Assembly: GCF_003253705.1 (NCBI RefSeq)
Contig: NZ_QKYU01000004.1
Location: forward strand, 1 to 64,000
Length of the DNA stretch: 64,000 nt
Origin: Humitalea rosea
GTDB taxonomy: Bacteria; Pseudomonadota; Alphaproteobacteria; Acetobacterales; Acetobacteraceae
Reading direction: 5' to 3'
Shown here: positions 52,919 to 61,985 of the stretch, one piece after another
Numbering within the stretch: position 1 is the first letter of the stretch
Layout: the number at the start of each line of letters is the position of its first letter
Notes under the pieces: generated by a model
The model's input: only the letters and a program-made list of their open reading frames with translations
The model's database searches: none
What the model was told of the DNA's origin: nothing
Position numbers and translations under genes: made by a program

Positions 52919-53878
52919 ATGTCCGCCCCTATCGCCCTCGGCATCATCGGCTTCGGCATCATGGGCGAACGCCTGCTGCGGGCCGCGCTGGGCCATGCGA
53001 CCGACGCCGTCACCCCGGTCGGCGTCTGGGACCCGGCACCCGAGGCGGCCGCGCGGCTGGCCGGGATTTCCGGCGCCGTGCCGATGCTGGCCTCCGTCGA
53101 GGCGGTGATCGCCGCCTGCGAGTGCCTCTACATCGCCGCCCCGCCGGCAGCACACATCCCGCTGGCCGAGGCAGCACTTGCCGCCGGCCGCGCGGTGTTC
53201 CTGGAAAAACCGCTGGCGACCGACCTCGCCGCCGCCCGCGCCTTCGTCGCCCGGGCCGAGGCCAGTGGCGCGCGGGCCGCGGTGAACTTCCCCATGGCCT
53301 CCTCCCCCGCCGTCGCCCAGCTCGCGCGATGGCAGAGCGAGCTCACGCCCGAGGCGCTGGCGATCGAGGTGGGTTTCGCCACCTGGCCGCGTGGCTGGCA
53401 GCAGGATGCGGCGAGCTGGCTCGCGCTGCGCGCCGAGGGTGGCTTCACGCGGGAGGTCGTCTCCCACTTCCTGTTCCTGACGCGCCGGCGGCTCGGGCCG
53501 CTGACGCTGGTGGAGGCCGCCACCACCTACCCCGCCGGCCAGGGCGCCGAGACGGCGATCCGCGCGCGGCTGACCGCGGGCGGCGTGCCGGTGACGCTGA
53601 CCGGGGGCGTCGGCACCACCGAGCAGGACGACCACAATACCTGGACCTTGAATGGCGCCATCCGCCTGCGCGACTGGTCCTTTGCCGAACAGGCGGGCGC
53701 CGATGGCACCTGGACCCAGGCACCGGACGCCGTGCCGAACGAGCGCATGCGGCCGATGGTGCTGCGCGGCCAGTTGCACGGCGTGGCCGCCATGACCCGT
53801 CGCACCCCGCACCCCCTCGCCACCCTGCGGGAGGCGCTGGAGGTGCAGGAGATCGTCGAGGCGATCCTGGCAGCCTGA
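52919..53878 (+). CDS. Gfo/Idh/MocA family oxidoreductase
   Basis: A 319-residue NAD(P)-dependent dehydrogenase. The Rossmann motif GIIGFGIMGERLLRAAL is at residues about 7-23, and the conserved EKP triad appears in AVFLEKPLATD (about 94-104). The second domain begins around residue 125 and lacks obvious His in the common D-x3-H pattern, so the substrate-binding part is divergent. These enzymes oxidise sugars, inositol or similar polyols, but others reduce imines. It is alone on the plus strand, converging with the Bug receptor gene 25 bp away. Substrate unknown. Confidence 0.85.
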   Translation: MSAPIALGIIGFGIMGERLLRAALGHATDAVTPVGVWDPAPEAAARLAGISGAVPMLASVEAVIAACECLYIAAPPAAHIPLAEAALAAGRAVFLEKPLATDLAAARAFVARAEASGARAAVNFPMASSPAVAQLARWQSELTPEALAIEVGFATWPRGWQQDAASWLALRAEGGFTREVVSHFLFLTRRRLGPLTLVEAATTYPAGQGAETAIRARLTAGGVPVTLTGGVGTTEQDDHNTWTLNGAIRLRDWSFAEQAGADGTWTQAPDAVPNERMRPMVLRGQLHGVAAMTRRTPHPLATLREALEVQEIVEAILAA

Positions 53879-53903
53879 CTCCTGGCAGCCGGCCGCTGAC
53901 ACC

Positions 53904-54878
53904 CTACTCCAGCTTGGCGCCGGAGAAGCGGATCACCTCGGCCCATTTCGTTGCCTCGGCCTGGATATAGGCGGTGAACTCCGCGGGCGAATTGGCGATG
54001 ATGCGGCCGCCCTGCTCCATCAGCGGCTGACGGACCCCCGGGGTCTGCAACGCCGCCTTCACCGCCTGGTGCAGCGCCTCCAGCCGGTCGGCGGGCAGGC
54101 CCGTGGGGCCGATCAGCCCGTAGTAGCTCTCCGATTCCACGCCAGGCACCCCTGCCTCGGCCATGGTCGGCACATCCGGCAGCGCCGTGGAGCGTTCGGC
54201 CGAGGTGACGCCCAGCGCGCGGATCGTGCCCGCGCGGATCTGCGGCAGCATCACCGGCACATCGCCGAACATCATCTGCACCTGGCCGCCGACGAGATCC
54301 GTCAGCGCCGGCGCCGCACCGCGATAGGGGACATGCACGATGTCGATCCCCCCCGCCCGCGCCCGGAACAGCTCGGCCGCGAGATGCAGCGAATTGCCGC
54401 TGCCGGAGGAGCCGAAGTTCAGCTTCCCCGGCTGCCGCTTCGCCAGCGCCACCAGCTCGGCCACCGTGGCCGCCGGCACCGAGGGATGAACCGCCAGCAC
54501 CTGCGGCACCGCGATGGCCAGCGAGATCGGCTGAATGTCCTTGGCCACATCATAGGGCATGCGCGGCATCAGATTCGGCAGCACGGACAGCGCCCCGCTG
54601 CTGCCGATGCCGAGCGTCAGCCCATCCGGCCGTGAATGGGCCACGGCCTCGACCCCGACGATGCCGCCGGCGCCGGCCCGGTTCTCGACCACGAAGGTCT
54701 GGTTGAACTGCTCGGTCAGCCCGCGCGCCAGCAGGCGCCCGACCAGATCGGCCGGCCCGCCCGGCGGGAAGGGCACGATGATTTTTACGGGCTGGTCCGG
54801 GTAGCGGCCCTGCGCAAAGGCGTGCCGTGACAGCGCCAGCACGGCAAGCCCGGTGGCGAATTGGCGTCTTGTGGCCAT
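53904..54878 (-). CDS. Bug-family (TctC) periplasmic substrate-binding protein
   Basis: A 324-residue receptor with a signal region MATRRQFATGLAVLALSRHAFAQ containing a twin Arg before the hydrophobic run. Bug motifs: VKIIVPFPPGGPADLVGR, FVVENRAGAGGIVG, VPYRGAAPALTDLVGGQVQM, and the C-terminal AEVIRFSGAKLE. It follows the alpha/beta hydrolase gene in the same leftward direction, 31 bp downstream. It probably feeds the acid processed by the following hydrolase and BKACE genes. Confidence 0.92.
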   Translation of the reverse strand: MATRRQFATGLAVLALSRHAFAQGRYPDQPVKIIVPFPPGGPADLVGRLLARGLTEQFNQTFVVENRAGAGGIVGVEAVAHSRPDGLTLGIGSSGALSVLPNLMPRMPYDVAKDIQPISLAIAVPQVLAVHPSVPAATVAELVALAKRQPGKLNFGSSGSGNSLHLAAELFRARAGGIDIVHVPYRGAAPALTDLVGGQVQMMFGDVPVMLPQIRAGTIRALGVTSAERSTALPDVPTMAEAGVPGVESESYYGLIGPTGLPADRLEALHQAVKAALQTPGVRQPLMEQGGRIIANSPAEFTAYIQAEATKWAEVIRFSGAKLE

Positions 54879-54909
54879 TGTTGTGTCCTCCCTGTTATCG
54901 CGCGGCCGT

Positions 54910-55713
54910 TTATCCGGCTGGCGCCTTTGATAGGCGGCCGAGGAAATCCGTTATTTCCGCGGCCAGAAGCTCCGGCGTCTGGATCGCCATGAAATGCCCG
55001 CTCTCCAGCACGCGAAACGCAGCACCGGGGATGGCATCGGCCACCGCGTGCACGCGATCCGGCGGGCGGCCAAGGTCATGCCGCCCCGCCAGGATCAGCG
55101 CGGGGCAGGCGATGGCGGCAAGCTCAGCCGCCATATCCAGCCCGGCCAGCATCCGCATGGTCGCGGCCTGGCCGAAGGGGTCGGCGGCCATGCGCTGCGC
55201 CCGGCAATTCTCGAAACGTGCCGCATCGCCGCGCAAGGGCATGGGGTAGCCCAGGTCCAGCCCGGCATCGACGAGGCTGCGCGCGCCCTCGCGCTCCATC
55301 TGGTCGGCGCGGTCGAGCAAGGTCGCGCGTGCCGCCTCGGGCACGCCGGTCGCGGGGGAGGTCGCGATGACCCCCCGCACGCGCGCCGGCCAGGCCGAGG
55401 CCAGATGCAGCGCCACCGCGCCGCCAACCGCGGTGCCGATCGGCACGACCGGGGTCGCGATCCCGAGCGCCTCCAGCAAACCCACCGCATCCCGCCCGGC
55501 ATCGGGCATGGTCAGGGGCGCGCGCGGCTTCTCCGACAGCCCGGCGCAGCGCTGGTCGTAGCGCAGCACCCGGAATCGCGGCAGCAGGAAGGGCAGCAGC
55601 CCGTCCCAGCTTTCGAGCGTGCCGCCCATCTCATGCAGCAGCAGCAGGGTCTCGCTCCCCTCGCCCGCCAGCTCGTAACGCAGGGCCACCTCGCGCGTGT
55701 TCAACCAGGGCAT
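54910..55713 (-). CDS. alpha/beta-hydrolase-fold protein lacking the nucleophile
   Basis: A 267-residue alpha/beta hydrolase resembling 3-oxoadipate enol-lactonases. MPWLNTREVALRYELAGEGSETLLLLHEMGGTLESWDGLLPFL, YDQRCAGLS, a His in LESGHFMAIQTPE and an Asp in LAGRHDLGRPPD are present. The nucleophile elbow that should be G-x-S-x-G reads PIGTAVGG, so the Ser is an Ala. If correct, the classical hydrolase mechanism is not possible; a few related subgroups show the same change. It starts at 55713 and lies 11 bp after the MBL-fold gene and 31 bp before the Bug receptor gene, forming part of one leftward operon. Confidence 0.82.
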   Translation of the reverse strand: MPWLNTREVALRYELAGEGSETLLLLHEMGGTLESWDGLLPFLLPRFRVLRYDQRCAGLSEKPRAPLTMPDAGRDAVGLLEALGIATPVVPIGTAVGGAVALHLASAWPARVRGVIATSPATGVPEAARATLLDRADQMEREGARSLVDAGLDLGYPMPLRGDAARFENCRAQRMAADPFGQAATMRMLAGLDMAAELAAIACPALILAGRHDLGRPPDRVHAVADAIPGAAFRVLESGHFMAIQTPELLAAEITDFLGRLSKAPAG

Positions 55714-55724
55714 CGGGTGCTCCT

Positions 55725-56645
55725 TCAGGCCGGGGTGTCGCCGCGCAGATCCGTCGGGGCGTCGCCTCGCAGGTCCATGCTCCAGGCATCCGGCACCAGC
55801 CGGTAGCCCGCACCCTCCCGCGCCATATGCGCGAAGGCGGGGAAGTGCAGATGCATCCCCGCGAAGGCCTGCCGGTCGCTGGCCACGCGGTCGAAGATCA
55901 TCCGTCGCGTGGCCTCGGCCTGGGCCGGGTCCACATCCACGGCCATCACCACCTCCGGGCGGGGGATCTGCAATTCGGGGACATGCACGATATCGCCCCA
56001 GATCAGCAGCGACTCCCCGCCCGAGGCCACCATGAAGCCGGTATGCCCCGGGGTATGGCCCGGCAGCGGGATCGCGGTGACGCCGGGGAAGACATCGCCA
56101 CCGGTGAAAGTGCTGGTCCGCTCGCGATAGGGCGCCAGGCGCGACCGCGCCTGCCCGAAGAACATCTCCCGCCGCGCCATATCGGCGACGCGCATCATCG
56201 CGGCGTCGTCGTACCAATAGGCCTGCTCGTCGGCATGCAGCTTCAGCTCTGCCTCGGGGAAGATCGCCTGGCCCTCGCGATCGGCGAGGCCGCCGAAGTG
56301 ATCGGGATGCAGATGCGTCATCAGCACCGTATCCACCTCCCCCGGCAGCACGCCGGCGGCGGCGAGATTGGCGGCGAGGAAGCCGACCGTCGGCTTGGCG
56401 CCACCACCGCAGCCGGCATCGACCAGCGCGATGCGCCCGCCGGAGCGGATGATGAAGGCATTCACCTGCGTCCGCCGCGCCGGGCGAAAGGCGGCGCCCA
56501 GCATGGCCCCGCCCTCCTCGGCCGAAATGCGCAGCACGCTGCTCATCGCCACATCCTGGTAGCCGTCATGCAGCGCGGTGACCGTGATGTCGCCGATCTG
56601 GCGATGATAGACGCCGGGTACCTGCCGGTCGGGATGGGCTGTCAT
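55725..56645 (-). CDS. MBL-fold metallo-hydrolase
   Basis: A 306-residue metallo-beta-lactamase-fold protein. The zinc motif H-x-H-x-D-H is in MTHLHPDHFGG (about 118-128), with PLPGHTPGHTGF (His) and LIWGDIVHVPEL (Asp) following, as in N-acyl-homoserine-lactonase or lactonase-type hydrolases. The long internal region before the first motif, ALVDAGCGGGAKP, is standard. It is between the BKACE and alpha/beta hydrolase genes, suggesting a lactone or thioester hydrolysis in the pathway. Confidence 0.9.
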   Translation of the reverse strand: MTAHPDRQVPGVYHRQIGDITVTALHDGYQDVAMSSVLRISAEEGGAMLGAAFRPARRTQVNAFIIRSGGRIALVDAGCGGGAKPTVGFLAANLAAAGVLPGEVDTVLMTHLHPDHFGGLADREGQAIFPEAELKLHADEQAYWYDDAAMMRVADMARREMFFGQARSRLAPYRERTSTFTGGDVFPGVTAIPLPGHTPGHTGFMVASGGESLLIWGDIVHVPELQIPRPEVVMAVDVDPAQAEATRRMIFDRVASDRQAFAGMHLHFPAFAHMAREGAGYRLVPDAWSMDLRGDAPTDLRGDTPA

Positions 56646-56671
56646 GCTGCTTCCTTTGAAGTGGCGCGGGG

Positions 56672-57595
56672 TCAGGGCGTGGGCAGGCCCAACCGCTGCC
56701 GTGCTTCCTGCGGCGTCGCGATCCCGATGTCGAATTCCTCCAGGATGCGGCGGATCTTCTGCACCTGTTCGGCATTCGACTTGAACAGCCGGCCCGGCCG
56801 TTCGGTGAGGTTGTCCTCCTGCCCGATGCGGATGCTGGTGCCCATCAGGGCGCCATAGGCCGCGGCGCGCATGTTATCGGGGCCGGTGCCATGGGTGAAG
56901 ATCTCGGTCTCCTCGCCGAACAGCCGCTCCGTGGTCCGCTTCATATGCAGCAGATGGTCGATGTCCGAGGGAATGCCGCCCAGAATGCCGGTCAGGAACT
57001 GCACGATGATCGGGCGCGGCAGCGTCCGGGTCTTGAGGTGGTGCTCAAGGATATAGAGGTGCCCGACGTCGTAGCACTCGAACTCCATGAGAAACCCCTG
57101 TTCGAGGAAGATGTCGATCAGCCGGTCGATCTTGAAGAAGGTGTTCTGGGTGACGAGGTGGTGCGAATCGGGGCCGTAGAACTCCCGCTCCCACTCATGT
57201 TTGAAGTCGGTGACGCCCTGGTCCTGCGCCTTCTTGAAGCGGCCGTAGTTCATCGAGCCGACGATGACGGTCGCGATCTCCGGCCGCATGACCATGGCGG
57301 AGGAGGCACGATCCTCGGCCGTGGCCCCCATCGAGCAGGACATGTTGATCACCGCATCGCATTGCGCGCGGATGGTCGGCAGGAAGCTCTGCCAGACTGC
57401 GGGATCATTGGTCGGGCGCCCGTCCTTCGGATCGCGCGCATGGAAATGCAGGATGGCGGCGCCGGCTTTGGCGGCATCGACCGATTGCGTGATCATCTCA
57501 TCCGCGGTCACCGGCAGGTAAGGCGACATCGAGGGCGTCAGCGTCGAGCCCGTCACGGCGCAGGTGATGATGACGTTCTTGTTCTTCTTCGCCAT
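56672..57595 (-). CDS. 3-keto-5-aminohexanoate cleavage enzyme family (BKACE)
   Basis: A 307-residue DUF849/BKACE TIM-barrel protein. BKACE enzymes condense a beta-keto acid with acetyl-CoA and cleave it to a CoA ester plus acetoacetate, using a metal held by His. The metal motif HFHARDPKDGRP (about residues 47-58), VIVGSMNYGRFKK, EFECYDVGHLY and a C-terminal IRIGQEDNL segment are seen. The start at 57595 is the first ATG before KNKNVIITCAVTGS. It is preceded by the LysR gene, which stops about 30 bp upstream; both read leftward. Confidence 0.9.
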   Translation of the reverse strand: MAKKNKNVIITCAVTGSTLTPSMSPYLPVTADEMITQSVDAAKAGAAILHFHARDPKDGRPTNDPAVWQSFLPTIRAQCDAVINMSCSMGATAEDRASSAMVMRPEIATVIVGSMNYGRFKKAQDQGVTDFKHEWEREFYGPDSHHLVTQNTFFKIDRLIDIFLEQGFLMEFECYDVGHLYILEHHLKTRTLPRPIIVQFLTGILGGIPSDIDHLLHMKRTTERLFGEETEIFTHGTGPDNMRAAAYGALMGTSIRIGQEDNLTERPGRLFKSNAEQVQKIRRILEEFDIGIATPQEARQRLGLPTP

Positions 57596-57624
57596 GTGGC
57601 GTTGCTCCTGTTGGACCTGGGATA

Positions 57625-58569
57625 TCACGGCGCGCGGGATCTCACCGCGCGCGGCAGCATCAGCACACGCTCGGCGTCCGGATCTTGCTGGAGGATCCAG
57701 TCACGGAACTCCCGCAACTGCGGCGTGGCCTGCATCTGGCGCTGGTAGATCAGGTAGAAGGCTTCCGGCTGGCGCAGGCTGATCGGCCAGGGCGCCACCA
57801 GCCGGCCGGAGCGCAGCTCGTCGCGCACCAGATGCTTCTCGCCCATGGCGATGCCGAGCCCCTCGGCGGCGGCTTCATAGACCAGCGCCGAGCTTTCGAA
57901 TTTCTGCGCGTTGAAGGTTTCGAGCGGCGGCAGCCCGACCATCGCGAGCCATTGCCCCCAGCCCGCCGGGCGGATGTCCGAACAGAGCAGCGTATGGTTC
58001 TTCAGATCCTCGGGCTCGCGCAGCCGCGGCCCGTGGCGCAGCAGGCGCGGGCTGCACACGGGCGTCAGCTCGCTGTCGAACAGCCGGTGCGCCACGACAT
58101 CGGCCGGCCAGTCATCGGTGCCGAGGCGGATGACGATATCCGCGCTGTCCGAGCTGAAGGCGACCGCCGCCGAGGTCAGCGAGGTGGTGAGCAACACATG
58201 GCGGTTCGGATATTGTGCATGGAACATCCGCAGCCGCGGGAACACCCAGCGCGTCGCGACATTGGCCGAGCACATGATCCGCAGCGGCCGCTCCCGGCGC
58301 GCATCCCGCAGCCGCCCGGTTGCCACATCCAGGCGACGGAACAGCTCGGTCAGCGTTGCGACGTATTGCGCGCTTTCGGCCGTCAGCCGCACCTGGCGAT
58401 TGGCGCGGACGAAGAGCTGCACGCCAAGGTTCGCCTCCAACAGCTTGACCTGCCGGCTGATCGCCCCAGGCGTGACGCAGAGCTCCTCGGCGGCTTGGGC
58501 GAAGCTGCCATACCGCGCCGCCGCCTCAAAGGCGCGCAATGCATTGAGCGGTGGCAGTTGCCAGGCCAT
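57625..58569 (-). CDS. LysR-family transcriptional regulator (GcvA-like)
   Basis: A 314-residue LysR regulator: PPLNALRAFEAAARYGSFAQAAEELCVTPGAISRQVKLLEANLGVQLF is the canonical HTH, followed by an effector domain with SDSADIVIRLG and a VPR-like CSPRLLR segment, typical of the GcvA group. It precedes the BKACE gene in the same direction and may control this small operon, or the GST gene 5 bp upstream. The ATG at 58569 is chosen; an upstream extension is not family-like. Confidence 0.9.
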   Translation of the reverse strand: MAWQLPPLNALRAFEAAARYGSFAQAAEELCVTPGAISRQVKLLEANLGVQLFVRANRQVRLTAESAQYVATLTELFRRLDVATGRLRDARRERPLRIMCSANVATRWVFPRLRMFHAQYPNRHVLLTTSLTSAAVAFSSDSADIVIRLGTDDWPADVVAHRLFDSELTPVCSPRLLRHGPRLREPEDLKNHTLLCSDIRPAGWGQWLAMVGLPPLETFNAQKFESSALVYEAAAEGLGIAMGEKHLVRDELRSGRLVAPWPISLRQPEAFYLIYQRQMQATPQLREFRDWILQQDPDAERVLMLPRAVRSRAP

Positions 58570-58574
58570 GCCTC

Positions 58575-59180
58575 TCAGTATTCGTCCCGATGGGCCGTCG
58601 CGCGCATCGAGGCCCGTTCGGCAAAGCCGGCATGCCAGGCGGCGAGCGCCGGGCGCCCGGGCCGCCAATCCTCGGCGCCGAAGCGGAAATCCAGATGGCC
58701 GAGACCACAGGCGATGGCGATGCTGCCGGCGTTCAGCGAGGCGAGGCTTGCGGCCTCAGCCTCCAGCCAGTCCAGCGTGCGCGACATTTTCTGCACCGCG
58801 GCAGCGACATGCGGGGCGGAGACCAGCACGCCGCGGGTGCTCTCGCCGAGACGACGCACGCTGTTCTCCATCAGCCCGTCGCCGATCGCCTGGAGGCGCA
58901 GCACCGGAAAACGCGCGGCGGGATCGGTCGGGAACAGCAACGGGCCATGGCGCTGGTCCAGGACCTCCAGGATCACCGCGGAATCGAAGAAGACGGTACC
59001 ATCGTCGAGCACCAGGGTCGGGATCTGGCCGAGCGGGTTGTGGTGCAGCACGGTATCATTGGGAGCGGCGACCGAGACGACGACGCGTTCCTGCGCGATC
59101 TGGTCGGCGATACCAAGCTCATGCGCCGCGACCATCACCTTGCGTGCGAAGGGGGAACGGGAGGACCAGAACAGCTTCAC
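58575..59180 (-). CDS. glutathione S-transferase family protein
   Basis: A 201-residue GST with an N-terminal thioredoxin-like domain (MKLFWSSRSPFARKVMVAAHEL, NPLGQIPTLVLDDG, FFDSAVILEVLDQ) and an all-helical C-terminal domain. The N-terminal WSSRSPFARKV carries Ser residues at the catalytic position as in beta/theta-type enzymes. It is the first gene of the leftward run and 5 bp ahead of the LysR gene. Likely role in detoxification or maleyl-type isomerisation of a catabolic intermediate. Confidence 0.88.
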   Translation of the reverse strand: MKLFWSSRSPFARKVMVAAHELGIADQIAQERVVVSVAAPNDTVLHHNPLGQIPTLVLDDGTVFFDSAVILEVLDQRHGPLLFPTDPAARFPVLRLQAIGDGLMENSVRRLGESTRGVLVSAPHVAAAVQKMSRTLDWLEAEAASLASLNAGSIAIACGLGHLDFRFGAEDWRPGRPALAAWHAGFAERASMRATAHRDEY

Positions 59181-59793
59181 CGCCGCGGGTCCTGGCCGCA
59201 GCGGTGCGCGTGGCCGCCCAATGATTGGTGCATCTGCTGCTGACCCATGACATTCCCTCGGCGCTTATCGTTGGTCGCTCCCGGTTCAGGCGAGGGAGCG
59301 TGGCTTTATTGCTCACTGTTTGCGATCACGGGAAGGGTTGGTCAAAGTATTTCTTCGGTTCCTTTGGTGAGTTTTCCTCACCTATACGGCGTCACCCTTG
59401 CGGCCGCTTCGCTTCGTCAGGCGCCTGGTTTCAAACCGCATGGGCCTCACCACCGGCGGCTTCTTGCCGCGGCACAGGCCCGGCCGGCAGGCTCAGGCTT
59501 GCCCCCGCATCGCATCCGGATCATGGGAAAGTGGCAGTGCCGACGCGAACCGCCCCAGGGCGGCGGGGACGGCACGCACGGGTTCAGATGGGGGGGTGTT
59601 AGGCTTGGACCTCGGCACGTGTACTGCAACCATGATTTCGGGTCCTGCCAACGAGGGGGACGCACCCATGCCGATGCAGGGGAGGCGAGCGGCGCACTCT
59701 GTCATGACGCTGACGACGGCGGGCCGCGCAGGCCTCCATGACGCTTGTTCTCCGGCGGCCGCCATCAGGCCCCGGGGCTGACTGCCACCCCCG
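59181..59793. other. long divergent intergenic region
   Basis: About 610 bp between the leftward GST and rightward response regulator genes. Several open frames cross it but none resembles a known protein. A short inverted repeat GGTGAG-N5-CTCACC lies at 59366-59382 near an AT-rich stretch. The region should hold the promoters of both genes; otherwise I see nothing. Confidence 0.4.
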
Positions 59794-60474
59794 ATGCGAC
59801 TGCTCCTGACCGAGGATGACCCCCATCTGGGCGAGCTGATGGCCCAGGGGCTGCGGCGCGCCGGCTGGTCGGTCGATACCGTCGCCAGTTGGGCCGATGC
59901 CGAGGCCGCGCTGGGGGTCGTCAGCTACCAGACGCTGGTGCTCGACCTCGGCCTGCCCGATGGTGACGGCCTCGCCCTGCTGCGCGACCTGCGCCGGCGG
60001 GGCGACGCGCTGCCCGTGCTCGTCACCACCGCGCGCGGGCGCATTTCGGACCGGGTGCTCGGGCTGAACGCCGGGGCCGACGACTATCTGGTGAAGCCCT
60101 TCGCGATGGATGAGCTGGTCGCCCGTCTCGGCGCCATCCTGCGCCGCGCCGCCGGGCCGCCGCGGGCGGTGTACCGCCTGGGCAATCTCGCGGTCGATCC
60201 GGCCTCTCGCATGGTCACGATCGGCGATACGCTGCACAGCTTTCCGCGGCGTGAGTTGACGGTGCTGGAATGGCTCGTGCGCGCGAGCCCCAGGGTCGTG
60301 CAGAAATCCACGCTGGAGGAGGCGCTCGGCAGCTTTGACCGCGACATCGGCGCCAATGCGATCGAGGTCTATGTGATGCGCCTGCGCAAGCGCCTGGCGC
60401 AGCTCGGCACGGATGTCGGCATCCGCACCGAACGCGGCCAGGGCTACCGCCTCGTGCACGAGAAACTGCCGTGA
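59794..60474 (+). CDS. OmpR-type response regulator
   Basis: A 226-residue two-domain regulator. Receiver domain: acidic pocket LTEDDPHLGEL, phospho-acceptor Asp in LVLDLGLPDGDGL (about residue 51), and the conserved Lys in YLVKPFAMDELVA. C-terminal winged helix (about 125-222) ends in RTERGQGYRLV, the OmpR/PhoB signature. It overlaps the histidine kinase gene by 4 bp (GTGA), so kinase and regulator are cognate. Confidence 0.95.
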   Translation: MRLLLTEDDPHLGELMAQGLRRAGWSVDTVASWADAEAALGVVSYQTLVLDLGLPDGDGLALLRDLRRRGDALPVLVTTARGRISDRVLGLNAGADDYLVKPFAMDELVARLGAILRRAAGPPRAVYRLGNLAVDPASRMVTIGDTLHSFPRRELTVLEWLVRASPRVVQKSTLEEALGSFDRDIGANAIEVYVMRLRKRLAQLGTDVGIRTERGQGYRLVHEKLP

Positions 60475-61985
60475 CCCGCGAGGGCCGCTCCCTGGCCATG
60501 GTGTTCAGCGCGGCGTTGCTGATCGCGCTGGCGACGATGACCGTGGCGCTGCTGATCCTGCTCTCGATCCGCAACAACCAGATCATCGACCGCATCGAGG
60601 CCCGGGCCCTGCAAGGCCGGGCCGAGATGATCGCGAGCCACCTGCGCCGCGACGAGAACGGAGAGTGGCGCCTGAACCTGCCTTCCGATGTCGCCGCGGC
60701 CTTCTCCATCGTCTATGGCCGGGCGGCCTATGCGGTGGTGGATGCCCAAGGGAAGCTGATCCTGGGCGCCGGAACCTCGGTGCCGCTGGCCGAGCCCATG
60801 CCCCCCGGCAGCCGCCGCCCGGTGCCCTTCGAGATGGAGCGCGGCGACGCCGTCTTCACCGGCATCGTCATCCGCACCGAGATCGATGGCGTCCCCCTCT
60901 CGATCCAGGTCGCCGAGGATGAGGAGCATCCGGACGTCCTGCTGGATGACGCCCGCAACGGCTTTGCCCTGGGCGTCGGGCTCGTGGTGATGCTGCCGGT
61001 GCTGATCGCGCTGGCCGCGGTGGCGATGGTGGTGATGCACCGGCTGGTGCAGCCGGTCCGGCTGCTGGCGCGGCGGGCGGAGCTGCTGGACCCCTCCCGC
61101 CCCGCCGAACGGCTGGCGGAGGCCGACGTGCCCTCGGAGATCCTGCCCCTGGTCCAGGCGGTGAATTCGATGCTGTCGCGGCTGCAGGCGGCGCGGGAGA
61201 CCCAGCGCGCCTTCACCGCCGATGCCGCGCATGAGTTCCGCACCCCGCTCGCGGTGCTGCGCGCCCGGATCGAACTGCTGACCGAGCGCGATACGGCAGC
61301 CCTGCTCGGCGCCGACCTCGCGGTGTTCGAGCGGCTGGTCGCCCAGCTCCTGGCCATCGCCGAGCTGGACGATACCGAGGCGGTGCCCGACGCGGCCCTG
61401 GACGTGAGCCGGCTGGTGCGCGAGGTCGCCGCCTTCGTGCTCTCCCTGGCCGACCAGAAGCGGGTCTCGCTGCTGGTGGAGCTGCCGGCCGCGCCGGTGA
61501 TCCTGCGCGCGCATGAGGAAGCCCTGTCCCAGGCGGTGATGAACCTGCTGGAGAACGCCATCGGCCATGCCCCGGAGGAGGGCGTCGTCCGCCTCACCCT
61601 CAGCGCGTCCGGGCAGATCGAGGTGGCCGATTCCGGCCCCGGCGTGCCGGAACAGGACCGCGAGGCGGTGTTCCGCCGCTTCTGGCGCGCCCGCCGGCGC
61701 ATCGCGAGCCAACGGCGTGGCTCCGGCCTCGGCCTCGCCATCGTCCAGCGCGCCGCCGACATTCACCACGGCAGCGTCGAGGTCGGCGTGGCCCCCGAGG
61801 GCGGCGCGCTGTTCCGCCTGCGCCTGGGGGAAGCAGCGCTGCCCTGCCCACCGGACCAGCCGCCGGAGCCGCCGCGGCGTGCGCGCTTTGCGCTGTTGCG
61901 CTTCTGGCGCCTCGCCCGGCGGCGGGAGAGACTGGCCCCGACCTCCGGCGCCCTGGCGGCGCCAGTCCCGAGCGGAAGGACATGA
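60471..61985 (+). CDS. sensor histidine kinase
   Basis: A 504-residue membrane kinase. TM1 is about residues 8-31, TM2 about 162-188, flanking a periplasmic sensor domain of about 130 residues; a HAMP-like RLVQPVRLLARRAELL follows. The H-box is FTADAAHEFRTPLAVLRAR with the phospho-His, N-box NLLENAIGHAP, and G-boxes ADSGPGVP and RGSGLGLAIV. Starts with GTG overlapping the regulator stop; overlaps the downstream HD gene by 4 bp. The signal is unknown. Confidence 0.94.
   Translation: MTREGRSLAMVFSAALLIALATMTVALLILLSIRNNQIIDRIEARALQGRAEMIASHLRRDENGEWRLNLPSDVAAAFSIVYGRAAYAVVDAQGKLILGAGTSVPLAEPMPPGSRRPVPFEMERGDAVFTGIVIRTEIDGVPLSIQVAEDEEHPDVLLDDARNGFALGVGLVVMLPVLIALAAVAMVVMHRLVQPVRLLARRAELLDPSRPAERLAEADVPSEILPLVQAVNSMLSRLQAARETQRAFTADAAHEFRTPLAVLRARIELLTERDTAALLGADLAVFERLVAQLLAIAELDDTEAVPDAALDVSRLVREVAAFVLSLADQKRVSLLVELPAAPVILRAHEEALSQAVMNLLENAIGHAPEEGVVRLTLSASGQIEVADSGPGVPEQDREAVFRRFWRARRRIASQRRGSGLGLAIVQRAADIHHGSVEVGVAPEGGALFRLRLGEAALPCPPDQPPEPPRRARFALLRFWRLARRRERLAPTSGALAAPVPSGRT

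Noticed and set aside
59366-59382. GGTGAG-N5-CTCACC inverted repeat in the GST/response regulator gap
   Set aside because: Short arms, distant from both starts, and no repeat elsewhere; may be chance.
59247-59741. 165-codon open frame in the gap before the response regulator
   Set aside because: Low-complexity, arginine/histidine/glycine-rich translation without family resemblance and with no ribosome binding site; explained by high GC.
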